Assembly: GCA_035501615.1 (NCBI GenBank)
Contig: DATJVY010000152.1
Span: forward strand, 62,001 to 126,000
Source of the DNA: RPRB01 sp035501615
GTDB taxonomy: Bacteria; Myxococcota; Myxococcia; Myxococcales; Myxococcaceae
DNA: 64,000 nt
Direction of reading: 5' to 3'
The notes beneath the pieces are model-generated. The model did no database searches. It saw only the letters and a program-made list of their open reading frames with translations, and was not told the DNA's origin. The position numbers were made by a program, and so were the translations under genes. This document shows, piece by piece, positions 8,835 through 20,410 of this stretch (the stretch's first letter is position 1; each line of letters opens with the position of its first letter).

Positions 8835-8979
8835 CGCCGGACCTCCACTCTAACGCCGAGACCACTTGGATCGATCCGAGTCGTTTCGGCGCTGGTCAGG
8901 GCGGGCGGCGGCGCGCCCCCTTCGCGCCTCCCTTGATCGCCCTCGGGGGGGTGGGGTAGTCCGGCGCCCCGAGCTTCCC

Positions 8980-10071
8980 ATGGCCCGACAGACGCCACTG
9001 AACCGAGTTCACCGCGCGCTGGGCGCCCGGATGGTCGACTTCGCCGGCTGGGACATGCCGGTCCAGTACAGCGGCGTCGTGGCCGAGCACGAGGCCGTCC
9101 GGACCCGGGCCGGCCTGTTCGACGTGTCGCACATGGGCGAGATCGAGTTCCGAGGGGAGGGCGCGCTGGAGAGCGCCAACGCCCTCATCACCAACGACCT
9201 CGCCCGCGCCGCCGATGGGCAGGCGGTCTACGCCGGGCTCCTGAACCACCGAGGCGGCTTCGTGGACGACGTCGTGGCGTACCGCTTCTCTCCCGAGCAC
9301 GTCCTCGTCTGCGTGAACGCCAGCAACCGGGAGAAGGACTTCGCCTGGATGACCGAGAACACCCCCCGGGTGCGTCCGGTGAACCGGAGCGACGACTTCG
9401 CCCAGCTCGCCATCCAGGGTCCGGCCGCGGCGAGCATCGTGCAGACGCTGACCGATCTGCCGCTGGAGTCGATCGGCACCTACCGCTTCCGCGAGGGCAC
9501 GGTGGCGGGGGTACCGTGCATCGTCTCCCGGACCGGGTACACGGGCGAGGACGGGTTCGAGCTCTACTGCCCGCCGGATCGCGCCGAGCATCTGTGGAAC
9601 GCGCTCCTCCAGGCGGGGCGTCCGGCCGGGCTGGTCCCGGCGGGGCTCGGCGCCCGCGACACCCTCCGCACCGAGATGAAGTACGCACTCTACGGCAACG
9701 ACATCGACGACTCCCACACCCCGCTCGAGGCGGGCCTGGGGTGGATCGTCAAGTGGGACAAGGGCGACTTCATCGGGCGGGCCGCGCTGGCGGAGCAGAA
9801 GGCCGCCGGCGTCCAGCGGAAGCTGGTGGGCTTCGAGATGCGCGAGCCGGGCATCCCGCGCCATGGCTACCCCATCGTCCAGGAGGGAAAGGCGGTGGGC
9901 GAGGTCACCTCCGGCACGCAGGGGCCGACGGTGAAGAAGGCCATCGGCATCGGCTACGTACCGGCGGCGAAGGCGGCGGAGGGCACCGCCCTCGAGATCG
10001 ACATCCGCGGTCGCCCGGTCCGCGCCGAGGTGGTGAAGACGCCGTTCAAGCGACCGGACAAGGCTCCCTGA
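8980..10071 (+). CDS. gcvT: glycine cleavage system T protein (aminomethyltransferase)
   Basis: GcvT takes the aminomethyl group from lipoyl-GcvH, passes the carbon to tetrahydrofolate and releases ammonia. The protein is 363 residues when started at ATG 8980. Visible motifs are MVDFAGWDMPVQY near the start, GLFDVSHMGE, NASNREKD, the catalytic-region motif SRTGYTGEDGFELY, LGARDTLRTE and GFEMREPGIPRHGYP. An upstream in-frame start at 8866 is rejected because the extra residues are Arg-rich and precede the conserved start. The 145-bp divergent gap to metF contains no recognisable glycine riboswitch. First gene of gcvTHP. Confidence 0.95.
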   Translation: MARQTPLNRVHRALGARMVDFAGWDMPVQYSGVVAEHEAVRTRAGLFDVSHMGEIEFRGEGALESANALITNDLARAADGQAVYAGLLNHRGGFVDDVVAYRFSPEHVLVCVNASNREKDFAWMTENTPRVRPVNRSDDFAQLAIQGPAAASIVQTLTDLPLESIGTYRFREGTVAGVPCIVSRTGYTGEDGFELYCPPDRAEHLWNALLQAGRPAGLVPAGLGARDTLRTEMKYALYGNDIDDSHTPLEAGLGWIVKWDKGDFIGRAALAEQKAAGVQRKLVGFEMREPGIPRHGYPIVQEGKAVGEVTSGTQGPTVKKAIGIGYVPAAKAAEGTALEIDIRGRPVRAEVVKTPFKRPDKAP

Positions 10072-10094
10072 GAAAGGCACGCACCGGACACCCT

Positions 10095-10484
10095 ATGGCC
10101 GACAATCCGAAGAACCTCCGCTACACCAAGGACCACGAGTGGGCCCGCCGCGACGGTGGCGCAGTGGTGGTGGGGATCACCGCCCATGCCCAGGAGGCGC
10201 TGGGTGACGTGGTCTACGTCGAGCTCCCCAAGGTGGGAGACACGATGACCGCCGGGAAGCCGTTCGGGGTCGTGGAGTCCACCAAGGCGGTGAGCGAGCT
10301 GTTCGCCCCCCTCTCGGGGAAGGTGACCAAGGTCAACACCGCGCTCGCCGACGAGCCGGCGACCCTCAACACCGACCCCTACGGAGCGGGGTGGATCGTC
10401 GAGGTCCAGCCGTCGGACCCCGCCCAGCTCGACGGGCTGATGGACGCCGACGCCTACGGTGAGCTCCTGGCGAGGAGCGGCTGA
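10095..10484 (+). CDS. gcvH: glycine cleavage system H protein
   Basis: GcvH is the lipoylated carrier that shuttles the aminomethyl intermediate between GcvP and GcvT. This 129-residue protein has the family start RYTKDHEWAR, the fold core GITAHAQEALGDVVYVELP, and the lipoyl attachment motif ESTKAVSE with K64 as the modified Lys. It ends with NTDPYGAGWIVEV and DADAYGELL. It begins 23 bp after gcvT and is in the same orientation as gcvT and gcvP, consistent with one operon. No strong ribosome binding site is seen ahead of ATG 10095. Confidence 0.96.
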   Translation: MADNPKNLRYTKDHEWARRDGGAVVVGITAHAQEALGDVVYVELPKVGDTMTAGKPFGVVESTKAVSELFAPLSGKVTKVNTALADEPATLNTDPYGAGWIVEVQPSDPAQLDGLMDADAYGELLARSG

Positions 10485-10578
10485 GGCGCGCGTGGCCCGG
10501 TCCTGTTAAACCGGCGTCCTTCACATGCCCGTCGGAGGCGTCGGCTCGTCCGCCCTCCCGCCAGGAATCCTCGCTTCG

Positions 10579-13452
<2,874 letters not shown>

Positions 13453-13461
13453 CTCGCGGCG

Positions 13462-14604
13462 TCAGCGGGCGTCGCCGGTCCGCGGCAGGAGGAACCGCAG
13501 CGCGTCGGGGATCCGGGAGGCCCAGGAGATCTCGTCGTGGCCTCCCTCCGCCTGCTCGACGAAGCGGAGGTCCTTGCCCTCGGTCCAGCCCTTCGAGACC
13601 AGCGCGTCCCGCAGCCGGTGCGCCGCGGAGACCATCGAGCCGGGCTCGAGCGCGCCGACGTCCACCCAGAACCGGACCGGCAGCTTCCGCGGAAGCGCCC
13701 GGACGCGCTTGATCAAGAGGTCGTCGTCCCACATCGCCGACGGGGACATGGCCAGCGCCTGCCCGAACACCTCCGGATGCTCGAGGGCGAGGTAGAGCGA
13801 GACGAGCCCCCCGTGCGAGGCGCCGCCGACGGAGGTGCTCGGCGAATCGGTGCGGGTGCGGTAGGTCCGGTCGACGAACGGCTTGAGCTCCTCGACGAGG
13901 AACCTGGCGTACAGCGGCGCCTTGCCGCCGGCGTGCAGCTTGCGGCCGTCGGGGAGCGTCCGGTCGACGAAGGTCGGCGTGTACTCGTCGGTCCGGGCCT
14001 CGGTGTTCGAGACCGCGACGACGATCAGAGGCTCGATCTGGCCGGAGCGGATGAGCAGCTCGGCGGTCTCGTCCACCTGCCACTCCATGCCCATCGCGGC
14101 CGCGTCGAAGACGTTCTGTCCGTCGTGGAGATAGAGCACCGGGTAGCGCCGCCGGGCCTCCTTCTCGTAGCCGGGCGGGAGGTAGACCTGCACGTCCCGC
14201 GCGGCGACGAACCGCGAGGAGAACGCGGGGTGGATCCGGATGTCTCCGGCTCTGTTGCGCGCGATGGGCTCGGGGGGAGCGTCGAAGACCCGCTCCAGCG
14301 TCTGCCGCTCGCCGGTGAGCCTCAGCTGCCGGTTCTTGCCCTCCTCCCATCCGGAGTTCGGCGGCCCCGTCCGCTCGATCTTGAACTTGTAGGCGACCGG
14401 CTGGCTGCCGAAGGGCGCGTGGGGAAAGGTGACCGTCACCTCGTAGCGCCCGTCGCCGTCGGGGTCGGCGGCGAGGGTGGTGTTTCCCCACGAGAGCGGC
14501 GCGACCCCGCCCCGGACGCCCACCCGTGCGGTCCTCGGATCGAAGCGGCGGGCCGAGATCTCCTGGCGCATGTCGACGACGAAGGTGACGGAGTACGCAG
14601 CCAT
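13462..14604 (-). CDS. esterase-D-like alpha/beta hydrolase with N-terminal carbohydrate-binding-like domain
   Basis: From ATG 14604 the protein has 380 residues. Residues 1-110 form a beta-rich starch-binding-like module (VTFVVDMR to VAYKFKIE). Residues 125-375 are an alpha/beta hydrolase of the Pfam esterase (EstD/enterochelin esterase) type, with YPVLYLHDGQN, the nucleophile motif GGASHGG (S263) and a late catalytic His in EGGHDEI (H356). A signal peptide is visible just upstream in the same frame (LLLTAVLLATAPA then MA). It has no in-frame ATG/GTG/TTG, and the only ATG, at 14651, is one base out of frame through a run of six Gs (14644-14649). The natural protein is therefore probably exported, with a frameshift or sequence error at that run. 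Confidence 0.75.
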   Translation of the reverse strand: MAAYSVTFVVDMRQEISARRFDPRTARVGVRGGVAPLSWGNTTLAADPDGDGRYEVTVTFPHAPFGSQPVAYKFKIERTGPPNSGWEEGKNRQLRLTGERQTLERVFDAPPEPIARNRAGDIRIHPAFSSRFVAARDVQVYLPPGYEKEARRRYPVLYLHDGQNVFDAAAMGMEWQVDETAELLIRSGQIEPLIVVAVSNTEARTDEYTPTFVDRTLPDGRKLHAGGKAPLYARFLVEELKPFVDRTYRTRTDSPSTSVGGASHGGLVSLYLALEHPEVFGQALAMSPSAMWDDDLLIKRVRALPRKLPVRFWVDVGALEPGSMVSAAHRLRDALVSKGWTEGKDLRFVEQAEGGHDEISWASRIPDALRFLLPRTGDAR

Positions 14605-14684
14605 GGCCGGAGCGGTCGCGAGCAGGACGGCGGTGAGGAGGAGCCCCCCATGCGGCCCGGAGGCCTAGCACGCCCCCGAACCGA

Positions 14685-15917
14685 TCAGTTGTTGCGGAAG
14701 ATCCGCATCAGCGGCCGGCCGCCGGTCTCGAGGTAGAACCCGAAGGGGAAGGTCACGGTCCCGTCCTTGCCCATCAGCCCCGGCGGCGGGTTGGGGAAGG
14801 GCTGGGCCCTGCGGAAGCTCACGATGGCCGCCTCGTCGAGGAAGTCCACCCCGCTCGAGCGCTGGACCTTGATGTCCTTCACCAGGCCGTCGCCGCCGAG
14901 CGTGACGTCGAGGATCGTGTACCGGTCGCGGCCCCCGTAGATCTCTCCGGTGGGGTCGCGCTGGCGGAGCGGCTCGTTGGGGTCCCAGTTGCGGCCCACG
15001 GCCTGCTTCACCCGGTTGAAGAAGGTCGCGTACTTCCACTCCCGGGTGTTGAGGAAGGTGCCCTCGCCCTGCTCGACGTCCTGGAGGTGGTCGTTCGGTG
15101 CGGCGCCGATGATCTTGTCCAGCGCGGCGCTGCTCGGCATCAGCTGGGAGAGGGTGGGGAGCCCCGCCGTCCCCGCGCTGCCCTGCTCGCCCTCCTCGCC
15201 CGGCTTGCCGGGATCGACCCGGAGCCGGTTGGAGTTGCCCTGCACGGCGGCGCTCTCGCCCTGGTTGCGGACGCTGGGACCCGGGCCCTGGTTGGTCTCC
15301 TCCTTGAGCGCGATCCGGTCGCGCTTCTGGACGTTCGGGACGTCGAAGACCGGCTTCTGGCCACCGCCCTTCTGGGCCGGCTTGAGGTCCTGGCCGGTGC
15401 CGCCGTTGCCCTGCACGACCAGCTGCGAGGTGTTGTCCTTGCCGGTCGTCTTTCGCTCCTCGGTCGCCGTCTGCCGGGGCATCGCGTTCCGGTAGAACGC
15501 CGTCTGGTCCCGGGCCTTCGACTCCTTGTCGACCCGGTTGTTCTTCTCCGCCAGGTACTTCGCGTCCGGCGACTCCTGCTCGTTGCCCGGGGCGACGTCC
15601 ACCACCTGGCCGTGCGGGTTCTTCTCTTCCTTCGGCTCCTGCTTCTTGGCCTCGGCGCGGCGCTGGGGCTCGCGCTCCTGCTCCCGTGCCGGCCCCCGGT
15701 TCTTCGCCCAGGCGCGGGCGTCGAGGTTCCGGAGGGTGACCGCCTGCGGCTTGGGATGCGGCCGGTCTCCTCCGGGCCACTTCACCGAGACGTAGTTCAT
15801 CACCAGGAGGAACCCGAAGACCCCCACGTGGAAGAGCAGGGCCAGCAGGGTCGCGAGCAGGGCGGTCGCCCCCGGACGTCGGCGTCGGCGGCGGGAGATG
15901 GGTCCGGACGGGCTCAC
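14685..15917 (-). CDS. TonB-like protein with C-terminal TonB/energy-transducer domain
   Basis: A 410-residue protein from GTG 15917. A short Arg-rich cytosolic tail (RRRRRRPG) precedes one membrane segment at about 18-43. A long, low-complexity, charged and Gly/Gln/Asn-rich periplasmic spacer (about 60-290) follows. The C-terminal domain (about 300-405) carries TonB-like features: NRVKQAVGRNWDPNEP, VTLGGDGLVKDIKVQRSSG, FLDEAAIVSFRRAQPFPNPP. This layout suits a transducer linking inner-membrane energy or motors to the outer envelope. The partner is unknown; no ExbB/ExbD or receptor is nearby. It is followed on the same strand by the esterase gene, 80 bp away. Confidence 0.75.
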   Translation of the reverse strand: MSPSGPISRRRRRRPGATALLATLLALLFHVGVFGFLLVMNYVSVKWPGGDRPHPKPQAVTLRNLDARAWAKNRGPAREQEREPQRRAEAKKQEPKEEKNPHGQVVDVAPGNEQESPDAKYLAEKNNRVDKESKARDQTAFYRNAMPRQTATEERKTTGKDNTSQLVVQGNGGTGQDLKPAQKGGGQKPVFDVPNVQKRDRIALKEETNQGPGPSVRNQGESAAVQGNSNRLRVDPGKPGEEGEQGSAGTAGLPTLSQLMPSSAALDKIIGAAPNDHLQDVEQGEGTFLNTREWKYATFFNRVKQAVGRNWDPNEPLRQRDPTGEIYGGRDRYTILDVTLGGDGLVKDIKVQRSSGVDFLDEAAIVSFRRAQPFPNPPPGLMGKDGTVTFPFGFYLETGGRPLMRIFRNN

Positions 15918-16044
15918 GTGACGGTCCTACATAACTGGAAGCCGCGGCCCCGACCTAGCCGAGGCCGGGGCTCCTCCGCCCCGAGGCCACCGCATCTCAG
16001 ACATAAACCCCCGACGCCCTTCGGCCAATCCCCCGGGTCGACCG

Positions 16045-17784
16045 CTACTCGTAGATCCGCGCCACCTCGGCACCGTTGAAATAATGCCGGAGGATTGCCC
16101 GGTAGTCCTGCCCCGCCTCGGCGCGGCCGATGGCCCCGGTCTGACAGAGGCCGACACCATGGCCCCACCCGCCGCCGCGGAAGACGAACGCCACCGGATT
16201 GCCGCGGGCGTCGCGCTCCTCGCTCACGACGAACAGCGCGCTGTTCAGCATTCCCAGCTGCCGGCGGATGGTCAGCTCGCCGCGGAGCTCGGTCGCGCCC
16301 TGCGTCCCCGACACCAGGAGACGGCGCACCCGACCCGACGCCCCGCGATCGAGCGGCTCGAGGTGGCGGACCGATCCGATGCCCAGCGGCTCGAGCAGAC
16401 CGTCCAGCTGCGCGGCGGTGAAGCGGCGCTCCCAGCGGTAGCGCGTGGGCTGGGCGAACCGGCCCCGGCGGCAGGCCGCCGGGAGATCGAAGGCCAGGAA
16501 CCGCTCCGGCTGCCTCCGCGGATCGGGCATGCCCGGCACCGGCTCGAGCACGTCGGGACGTCCGCGAAGGCTGGGGTCCGGAACCCCGCCCCACACCGCG
16601 TCGTTGTCCTCGGTGTGACCTCCGCAGACAGCGCTGTAGACGGAGTCGACCAGCCGCCCCTCGGTGGAGAAGAGAGCGAGGCCGCGGGTGGCCTCGACGG
16701 CGGCGTTGGTCGAGGGCGCCTCGCCCGACCGCCCGCGGTACACCGCGCAGTGCTGCTCGGAGCAGAGGAGGTAGGGGTCGGTCAGGTGCCGGGTCCCCAC
16801 CTTGGCCAGCACCTCGCCCCGCGCGGTGACCGCCTGCGCCTTGAGAGCCTCGGCCGGCGCGGCGGCGAAGATCTCCGACGGGACCAACCCCCGCAGCAGG
16901 TCCTCGAGCGTCACGAGGTTCACCACCGCGATGGTCCCGGCCGAGTCCGCGGCGAAGGCCAGCCCGCCCCGATAGGAGCGCGTCTCGAAGCCATGGTTCG
17001 GGTACCCGATCCCGAACTCCACCGAGCGCACCTCGAACCCCTCGCCCCCCGGCGTCTCGGCGCGGATGCCGTCGTCGCTGCTGCCGAGCGAGATGCCATC
17101 GCCCATCTCCAGCCGGAGCCGGACCCGCGCCGGAGTGCGGACCTCCTCGGCGAGGGTGCTCGTGGCGCCCCAGGTGCGGTGCAGCTGAGCCTGTCGCGCC
17201 GCGGCCTCGGTGGCGTCCAGCGCCGGCTCGAGCAGCACCACCACCTTCCGGTTGTCGAGGATCTTCCCGACGATGCCGTAGACCTGCCCGAGCTGCTCCA
17301 GCCTCACCTGGAACCCGCGCTGCTCCCAGCTCGTGCGCTCGGCGGCGACGCCTTGCTTGTCGGCCCAGGCGAGCTCCGCCACCTGGACGCGGAAGCGCCG
17401 GTCGGCGGGGGTGCCCTCCACGCGGCGGACGACGAGCGGCGTGCCGGCGGGGGCCTCGACGACCTTCTCCGGCGTGCCCGGAAGCAGCAGGCGCACCCGC
17501 CCCGCGGGGACGAACGTCACCTCCTGCCGGTTCTCCATCAGCCGGACGGGGACTGTGGGCTCGCCTGCCCGGACGTCGAGGCGGCGAGGAGACGGAGGCG
17601 GAGGGATGTCCAGCGTCACAGGGCCGGCATCGGGCGCACCGGAGAGATCGACCGCGGCGCCGGCGATCTCCGCCGTCGGAGCAGCCGCGGGCGGAGGCGA
17701 GGCCGGCCTCGTGCCCGCGCAGGCGGACAGGAGGAGGGCGACGAGCCACCCGCGTGCTGCACCTGTCCCGCGCTCTCGACTCAC
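16045..17784 (-). CDS. SpoIID/LytB domain lipoprotein
   Basis: A 579-residue protein from GTG 17784. The N-terminus has an Arg-rich start, a hydrophobic run (GWLVALLLSAC) and a lipobox Cys, so it is a predicted lipoprotein. A start at ATG 17805 is open but would overlap the 3' end of tRNA-Cys, so 17784 is preferred. The second half carries SpoIID/LytB (amidase-enhancer) signatures: VNLVTLEDLLRGLVPSEI, ALKAQAVTARGEVLAK, VYSAVCGGHTEDND, and the C-terminal GWGHGVGLCQTGAIG. Family members bind or cleave denuded peptidoglycan; in a non-sporulating Gram-negative cell a wall-remodelling role is inferred. Confidence 0.85.
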   Translation of the reverse strand: MSRERGTGAARGWLVALLLSACAGTRPASPPPAAAPTAEIAGAAVDLSGAPDAGPVTLDIPPPPSPRRLDVRAGEPTVPVRLMENRQEVTFVPAGRVRLLLPGTPEKVVEAPAGTPLVVRRVEGTPADRRFRVQVAELAWADKQGVAAERTSWEQRGFQVRLEQLGQVYGIVGKILDNRKVVVLLEPALDATEAAARQAQLHRTWGATSTLAEEVRTPARVRLRLEMGDGISLGSSDDGIRAETPGGEGFEVRSVEFGIGYPNHGFETRSYRGGLAFAADSAGTIAVVNLVTLEDLLRGLVPSEIFAAAPAEALKAQAVTARGEVLAKVGTRHLTDPYLLCSEQHCAVYRGRSGEAPSTNAAVEATRGLALFSTEGRLVDSVYSAVCGGHTEDNDAVWGGVPDPSLRGRPDVLEPVPGMPDPRRQPERFLAFDLPAACRRGRFAQPTRYRWERRFTAAQLDGLLEPLGIGSVRHLEPLDRGASGRVRRLLVSGTQGATELRGELTIRRQLGMLNSALFVVSEERDARGNPVAFVFRGGGWGHGVGLCQTGAIGRAEAGQDYRAILRHYFNGAEVARIYE

Positions 17785-17796
17785 GAGGAAGGGAAG

Positions 17797-17868
17797 AGGC
17801 GCCACCCGGATTCGAACCGGGGAATGAGGGTTTTGCAGACCCTTGCCTTACCACTTGGCGATGGCGCC
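17797..17868 (-). tRNA. tRNA-Cys (GCA)
   Basis: A 72-nt cloverleaf on the minus strand. The 7-bp acceptor stem pairs 17862-17868 with 17798-17804. The anticodon loop in GGTCTGCAAAACC contains GCA, and the T-loop is TTCGAATC. CCA is not encoded. Its own promoter lies immediately upstream at 17881-17909. It sits in the divergent gap between the SpoIID/LytB gene and asd. Confidence 0.95.
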
Positions 17869-17880
17869 GGAGCGCGACGG

Positions 17881-17909
17881 TTTGTAGGGCACGGTGCTGG
17901 ACCGGTCAA
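17881..17909 (-). promoter_or_regulatory. promoter of tRNA-Cys
   Basis: Read on the minus strand, a -35 box TTGACC (17904-17909) is separated by exactly 17 bp from a -10 box TACAAA (17881-17886). The predicted start is a few bases before the tRNA 5' end at 17868. Both boxes and the spacing match the sigma-70 pattern well and stand out in this GC-rich sequence. Confidence 0.7.
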
Positions 17910-17950
17910 GGAATGGCAATTTCGCCCTGGAGGTGGCAGAGCCTCGGGGC

Positions 17951-19021
17951 ATGGCCAAGCTCCGCGCCCTGCTCGTCGGCGCCACCGGCATCGCCGGCCA
18001 GCAGTTCGTCTCGGCGCTCCGTGACCACCCGTGGTTCGAGATCGGCGCCATCGCCGCCTCCCCGCGGAACGCCGGCAAGCGCTACGACGAGGCCGTGGCC
18101 GGAGCCTGGTTCCTCGCCGAGCCCATCCCTGCGGACGTCGCCGCGCTCCGCCTCCTGGACCCGGGAGCTCCCCCCCGCGGGGTGGACCTCGTCTTCTCCG
18201 CGGTGGAGTCCGACGTGGCCCGCGAGCTCGAGCCGAGGCTCGCCGCCGAGCTCCCGGTGATCAGCGCCGCCAGCACCTTCCGGATGGAGCCCGACGTCCC
18301 GCTCCTCATCCCTCCGGTCAACGCCGGCCACGTGGGGCTCCTCGCCGCCCAGCGCGCCCGCGGCTGGAAGGGCTCGGTCGCGCCCATCCCCAACTGCACG
18401 ACGACCGGGCTCGCGGTGGTGCTCGCGCCCCTGGCGGAGCGCTTCGGCGTCCGCTCGGTGGTGATGACCTCGCTCCAGGCGGTGTCCGGCGCGGGCCGCT
18501 CGCCGGGCGTGGCCGCGCTGGACGTGCTGGACAACGTCGTCCCTTTCATCGCGAAGGAGGAGGCGAAGGTCGAGGCGGAGACGAGGAAGATCCTCGGCCG
18601 GTGGACGCCGGGGGCGCCCTCGGTCGAGCCGCTCGGCCTGAAGCTCTCGGCGACCTGCACCCGGGTCGCCGTGCAGGACGGGCACACCGAGGTCGTCTCG
18701 GTGGGGCTCGGCCGGCCCGCGAGCCTGGACGAGGTCCGGGACGCGCTGCGCCGCTGGGAGGGGAGCCCCGAGGCCCGCGATCTCCCCTCGTCGGCGCCCC
18801 GGTGGATCGAGGTGCTCGAGGGACAGGACCGTCCCCAGCCGCGGCTGGACCGGGACACCCACGGGGGAATGGCCACCAGCGTGGGCCGGCTCCGCGAGGA
18901 CCCGGTGCTCGAGAACGGGGTGAAGCTGGTGCTGGTCTCCCACAACACCAAGATGGGCGCGGCGAAGGGCGCGGTCCTGGTCGCCGAGCTGATGCGCGCC
19001 AGAGGGTTCCTCGGGAGGTAG
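17951..19021 (+). CDS. asd: aspartate-semialdehyde dehydrogenase (archaeal/fungal-type)
   Basis: Asd reduces aspartyl phosphate to aspartate semialdehyde with NADPH, the entry to lysine/DAP, threonine and methionine. From ATG 17951 it has 356 residues. The NADP motif is VGATGIAGQQF (9-19), the catalytic nucleophile lies in PIPNCTTTGL (C149), a conserved His in VQDGHTEV (H245), and the end is HNTKMGAAKGAVL. The CTT context after the nucleophile and the overall length resemble the archaeal/fungal branch rather than the E. coli branch. ATG 17951 follows a GGAGG-like stretch. A longer frame to 17894 is rejected. Confidence 0.92.
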   Translation: MAKLRALLVGATGIAGQQFVSALRDHPWFEIGAIAASPRNAGKRYDEAVAGAWFLAEPIPADVAALRLLDPGAPPRGVDLVFSAVESDVARELEPRLAAELPVISAASTFRMEPDVPLLIPPVNAGHVGLLAAQRARGWKGSVAPIPNCTTTGLAVVLAPLAERFGVRSVVMTSLQAVSGAGRSPGVAALDVLDNVVPFIAKEEAKVEAETRKILGRWTPGAPSVEPLGLKLSATCTRVAVQDGHTEVVSVGLGRPASLDEVRDALRRWEGSPEARDLPSSAPRWIEVLEGQDRPQPRLDRDTHGGMATSVGRLREDPVLENGVKLVLVSHNTKMGAAKGAVLVAELMRARGFLGR

Positions 19022-19115
19022 GCCCTTCAGGGCGCTTGCCCCGCGGGGGCGGATGCGCTCAGTTCCGCTCCGCGCTCCCCGGTGTGTCGAGCGCTCACAG
19101 CGGAGACTCGCCGCA

Positions 19116-19439
19116 ATGGCTTACATCGTTGCCGACGGTTGCGTGAAGTGTAAGTACACCGACTGCGTGGAGGTCTGCCCCGTCAACTGCTTCTACGAGG
19201 GCGAGAACATGCTGGTCATCCACCCCGACGAGTGCATCGATTGCGGGGCCTGCGAGCCGGTGTGTCCGACCAAGGCGATCTTCCCGGAGGCGGACCTTCC
19301 CGAGAAGTGGGCCGAGTACAAGGAGATCAACGCCACCTACTCCAAGACGTGGCCCAACATCTCCGAGAAGAAGGACCCGCTTCCCGAGGCGGAGGAGTTC
19401 AAGGACAAGGAGAACAAGCGTCCCCTGCTGAAGCTATGA
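19116..19439 (+). CDS. fdxA: 7Fe ferredoxin (FdxA-type)
   Basis: A 107-residue ferredoxin with two cluster motifs. The first has C9, C12, C17, C21 and C25 in DGCVKCKYTDCVEVCPVNC. The second has C40, C43, C46 and C50 in ECIDCGACEPVCP. Spacing in the first motif fits the [3Fe-4S]/[4Fe-4S] FdxA/Azotobacter FdI type. The C-terminal half (KWAEYKEINATYSKTWPNI) is the characteristic extension of this family. It is a soluble low-potential electron carrier; its partner is not evident from neighbours. Its last 41 bp overlap the convergent gene on the other strand. ATG 19116 is chosen because conservation starts there. Confidence 0.93.
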   Translation: MAYIVADGCVKCKYTDCVEVCPVNCFYEGENMLVIHPDECIDCGACEPVCPTKAIFPEADLPEKWAEYKEINATYSKTWPNISEKKDPLPEAEEFKDKENKRPLLKL

Positions 19440-20172
19440 GGCCACCGCTCTCGAGGCTCCGCACCGAGAGACCGCGCGCCTCGAGGGCCTGACGCAGCCG
19501 GCCCAGCTCGCCGGCCGGTGGCGCACGCGGCGACGACAGTCGCAGCGCGATGGTTCCCGGTGCGACCCGTTCCACCTCGAGCCGCCCCGGGAACCCCCCT
19601 CGCAGGGTGAGCGCCAGCGACGGACGCCCGCTCCGGACGAAGCGCTCGATGCGCTCCACCAGCGCGAGCGCCCGCTCCACCCGGTCTCCCGCGAGGGTCA
19701 TCGCCGCCCCGGTGGCCGCGCCGGGCCCTCCTCCGGCGCCCTGGACGTCGGGAGGCGGCGAGAGCATTGCCCCCGCCGGCTCGGCGAGTGGCGTGGCCGG
19801 GCGCGGGGCGGCCGGACACCCGGTCCGCGCGCCGTCGCCGGCGTGGAGCGCGGAGCGAAGCAGCTCGGCCGCCCGCGTCTCGAGCCGGACGGTGGACCGG
19901 GCCGCAGCCTTCGCGCCCTCGATCAGCCGCTCGCGGGCCGCCCCGTCCATCTCGGTGCGCGCCTGCCCCCGGCGCTCCGCGGCCCGGCAGGGTCGAGGGT
20001 GGGCGCCGCTCGCGCCGGCGGAAGGAGCACCGCCGGTCGAGCGGCGGCGTGGTGGCGCGCCGGCCCCCCGGACCGGACGTTCGGTCCGTGCCCGCAGCAG
20101 CTCCTCGAACCGCTTCCGCGGCGGGGGAAGCGGCTGCTCGCTCCGGGGTGGCTCGACACGCTCGGGCTCCAT
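19399..20172 (-). CDS. hypothetical protein, weak FliK/SctP-like C-terminus
   Basis: An Ala/Arg/Pro-rich protein of 257 residues from ATG 20172; the frame stays open to 20340 and the start is uncertain. After a disordered N-terminus with the motif RKRFEELLRAR, there is a helical segment (RVERALALVERIERFVRSG) and a beta-rich end (SLALTLRGGFPGRLEVERV, then TIALRL and LRQALEARGLSVRSLE). This end has the rhythm of hook/needle-length-control (FliK or SctP) C-terminal domains, but no secretion genes are nearby. It could equally be an unrelated lineage-specific protein. The last codons run antisense into fdxA. Confidence 0.45.
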   Translation of the reverse strand: MEPERVEPPRSEQPLPPPRKRFEELLRARTERPVRGAGAPPRRRSTGGAPSAGASGAHPRPCRAAERRGQARTEMDGAARERLIEGAKAAARSTVRLETRAAELLRSALHAGDGARTGCPAAPRPATPLAEPAGAMLSPPPDVQGAGGGPGAATGAAMTLAGDRVERALALVERIERFVRSGRPSLALTLRGGFPGRLEVERVAPGTIALRLSSPRAPPAGELGRLRQALEARGLSVRSLESGGLIASAGDACSPCP

Positions 20173-20373
20173 GCCGGCGCGGGCGAAAACAAGGTTCGTG
20201 CCGGCCGCCGTCCGGGGACGGGCTGCGCGCGGCCCGTCCTCGCCGCGGGACGACCGTCCGCTCGCGCGCTCGCCCCGAGCAGACTCGGCCCGGCCGTGCG
20301 CGTCGACCTGCGCGCGGTCGGTGCGCAGCGCCCTTCGCACCGGCCAGCCGCCGCATCCGCGAAGCGGGTGGGG

Positions 20374-20401
20374 TTGGCAGGACAGTCGGATGCGCTAGGT
20401 T
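20374..20401 (+). promoter_or_regulatory. promoter of the GNAT gene, probably leaderless
   Basis: TTGGCA (20374-20379) and TAGGTT (20396-20401) are separated by 16 bp. The start codon at 20411 lies only 9 nt beyond the -10 box and has no ribosome binding site (GCGGCGCGC precedes it). The transcript would therefore begin at or next to the ATG. Confidence 0.5.
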
Positions 20402-20410
20402 GCGGCGCGC

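Noticed and set aside
8835..8979. Glycine riboswitch before gcvT
   Set aside because: None of the conserved core sequences of the glycine aptamer could be recognised; the gap is only 145 bp and carries the metF control elements.
17785..17805. Longer start (ATG 17805) for the SpoIID/LytB lipoprotein
   Set aside because: It would overlap the tRNA-Cys 3' end and displace the signal peptide from the N-terminus.
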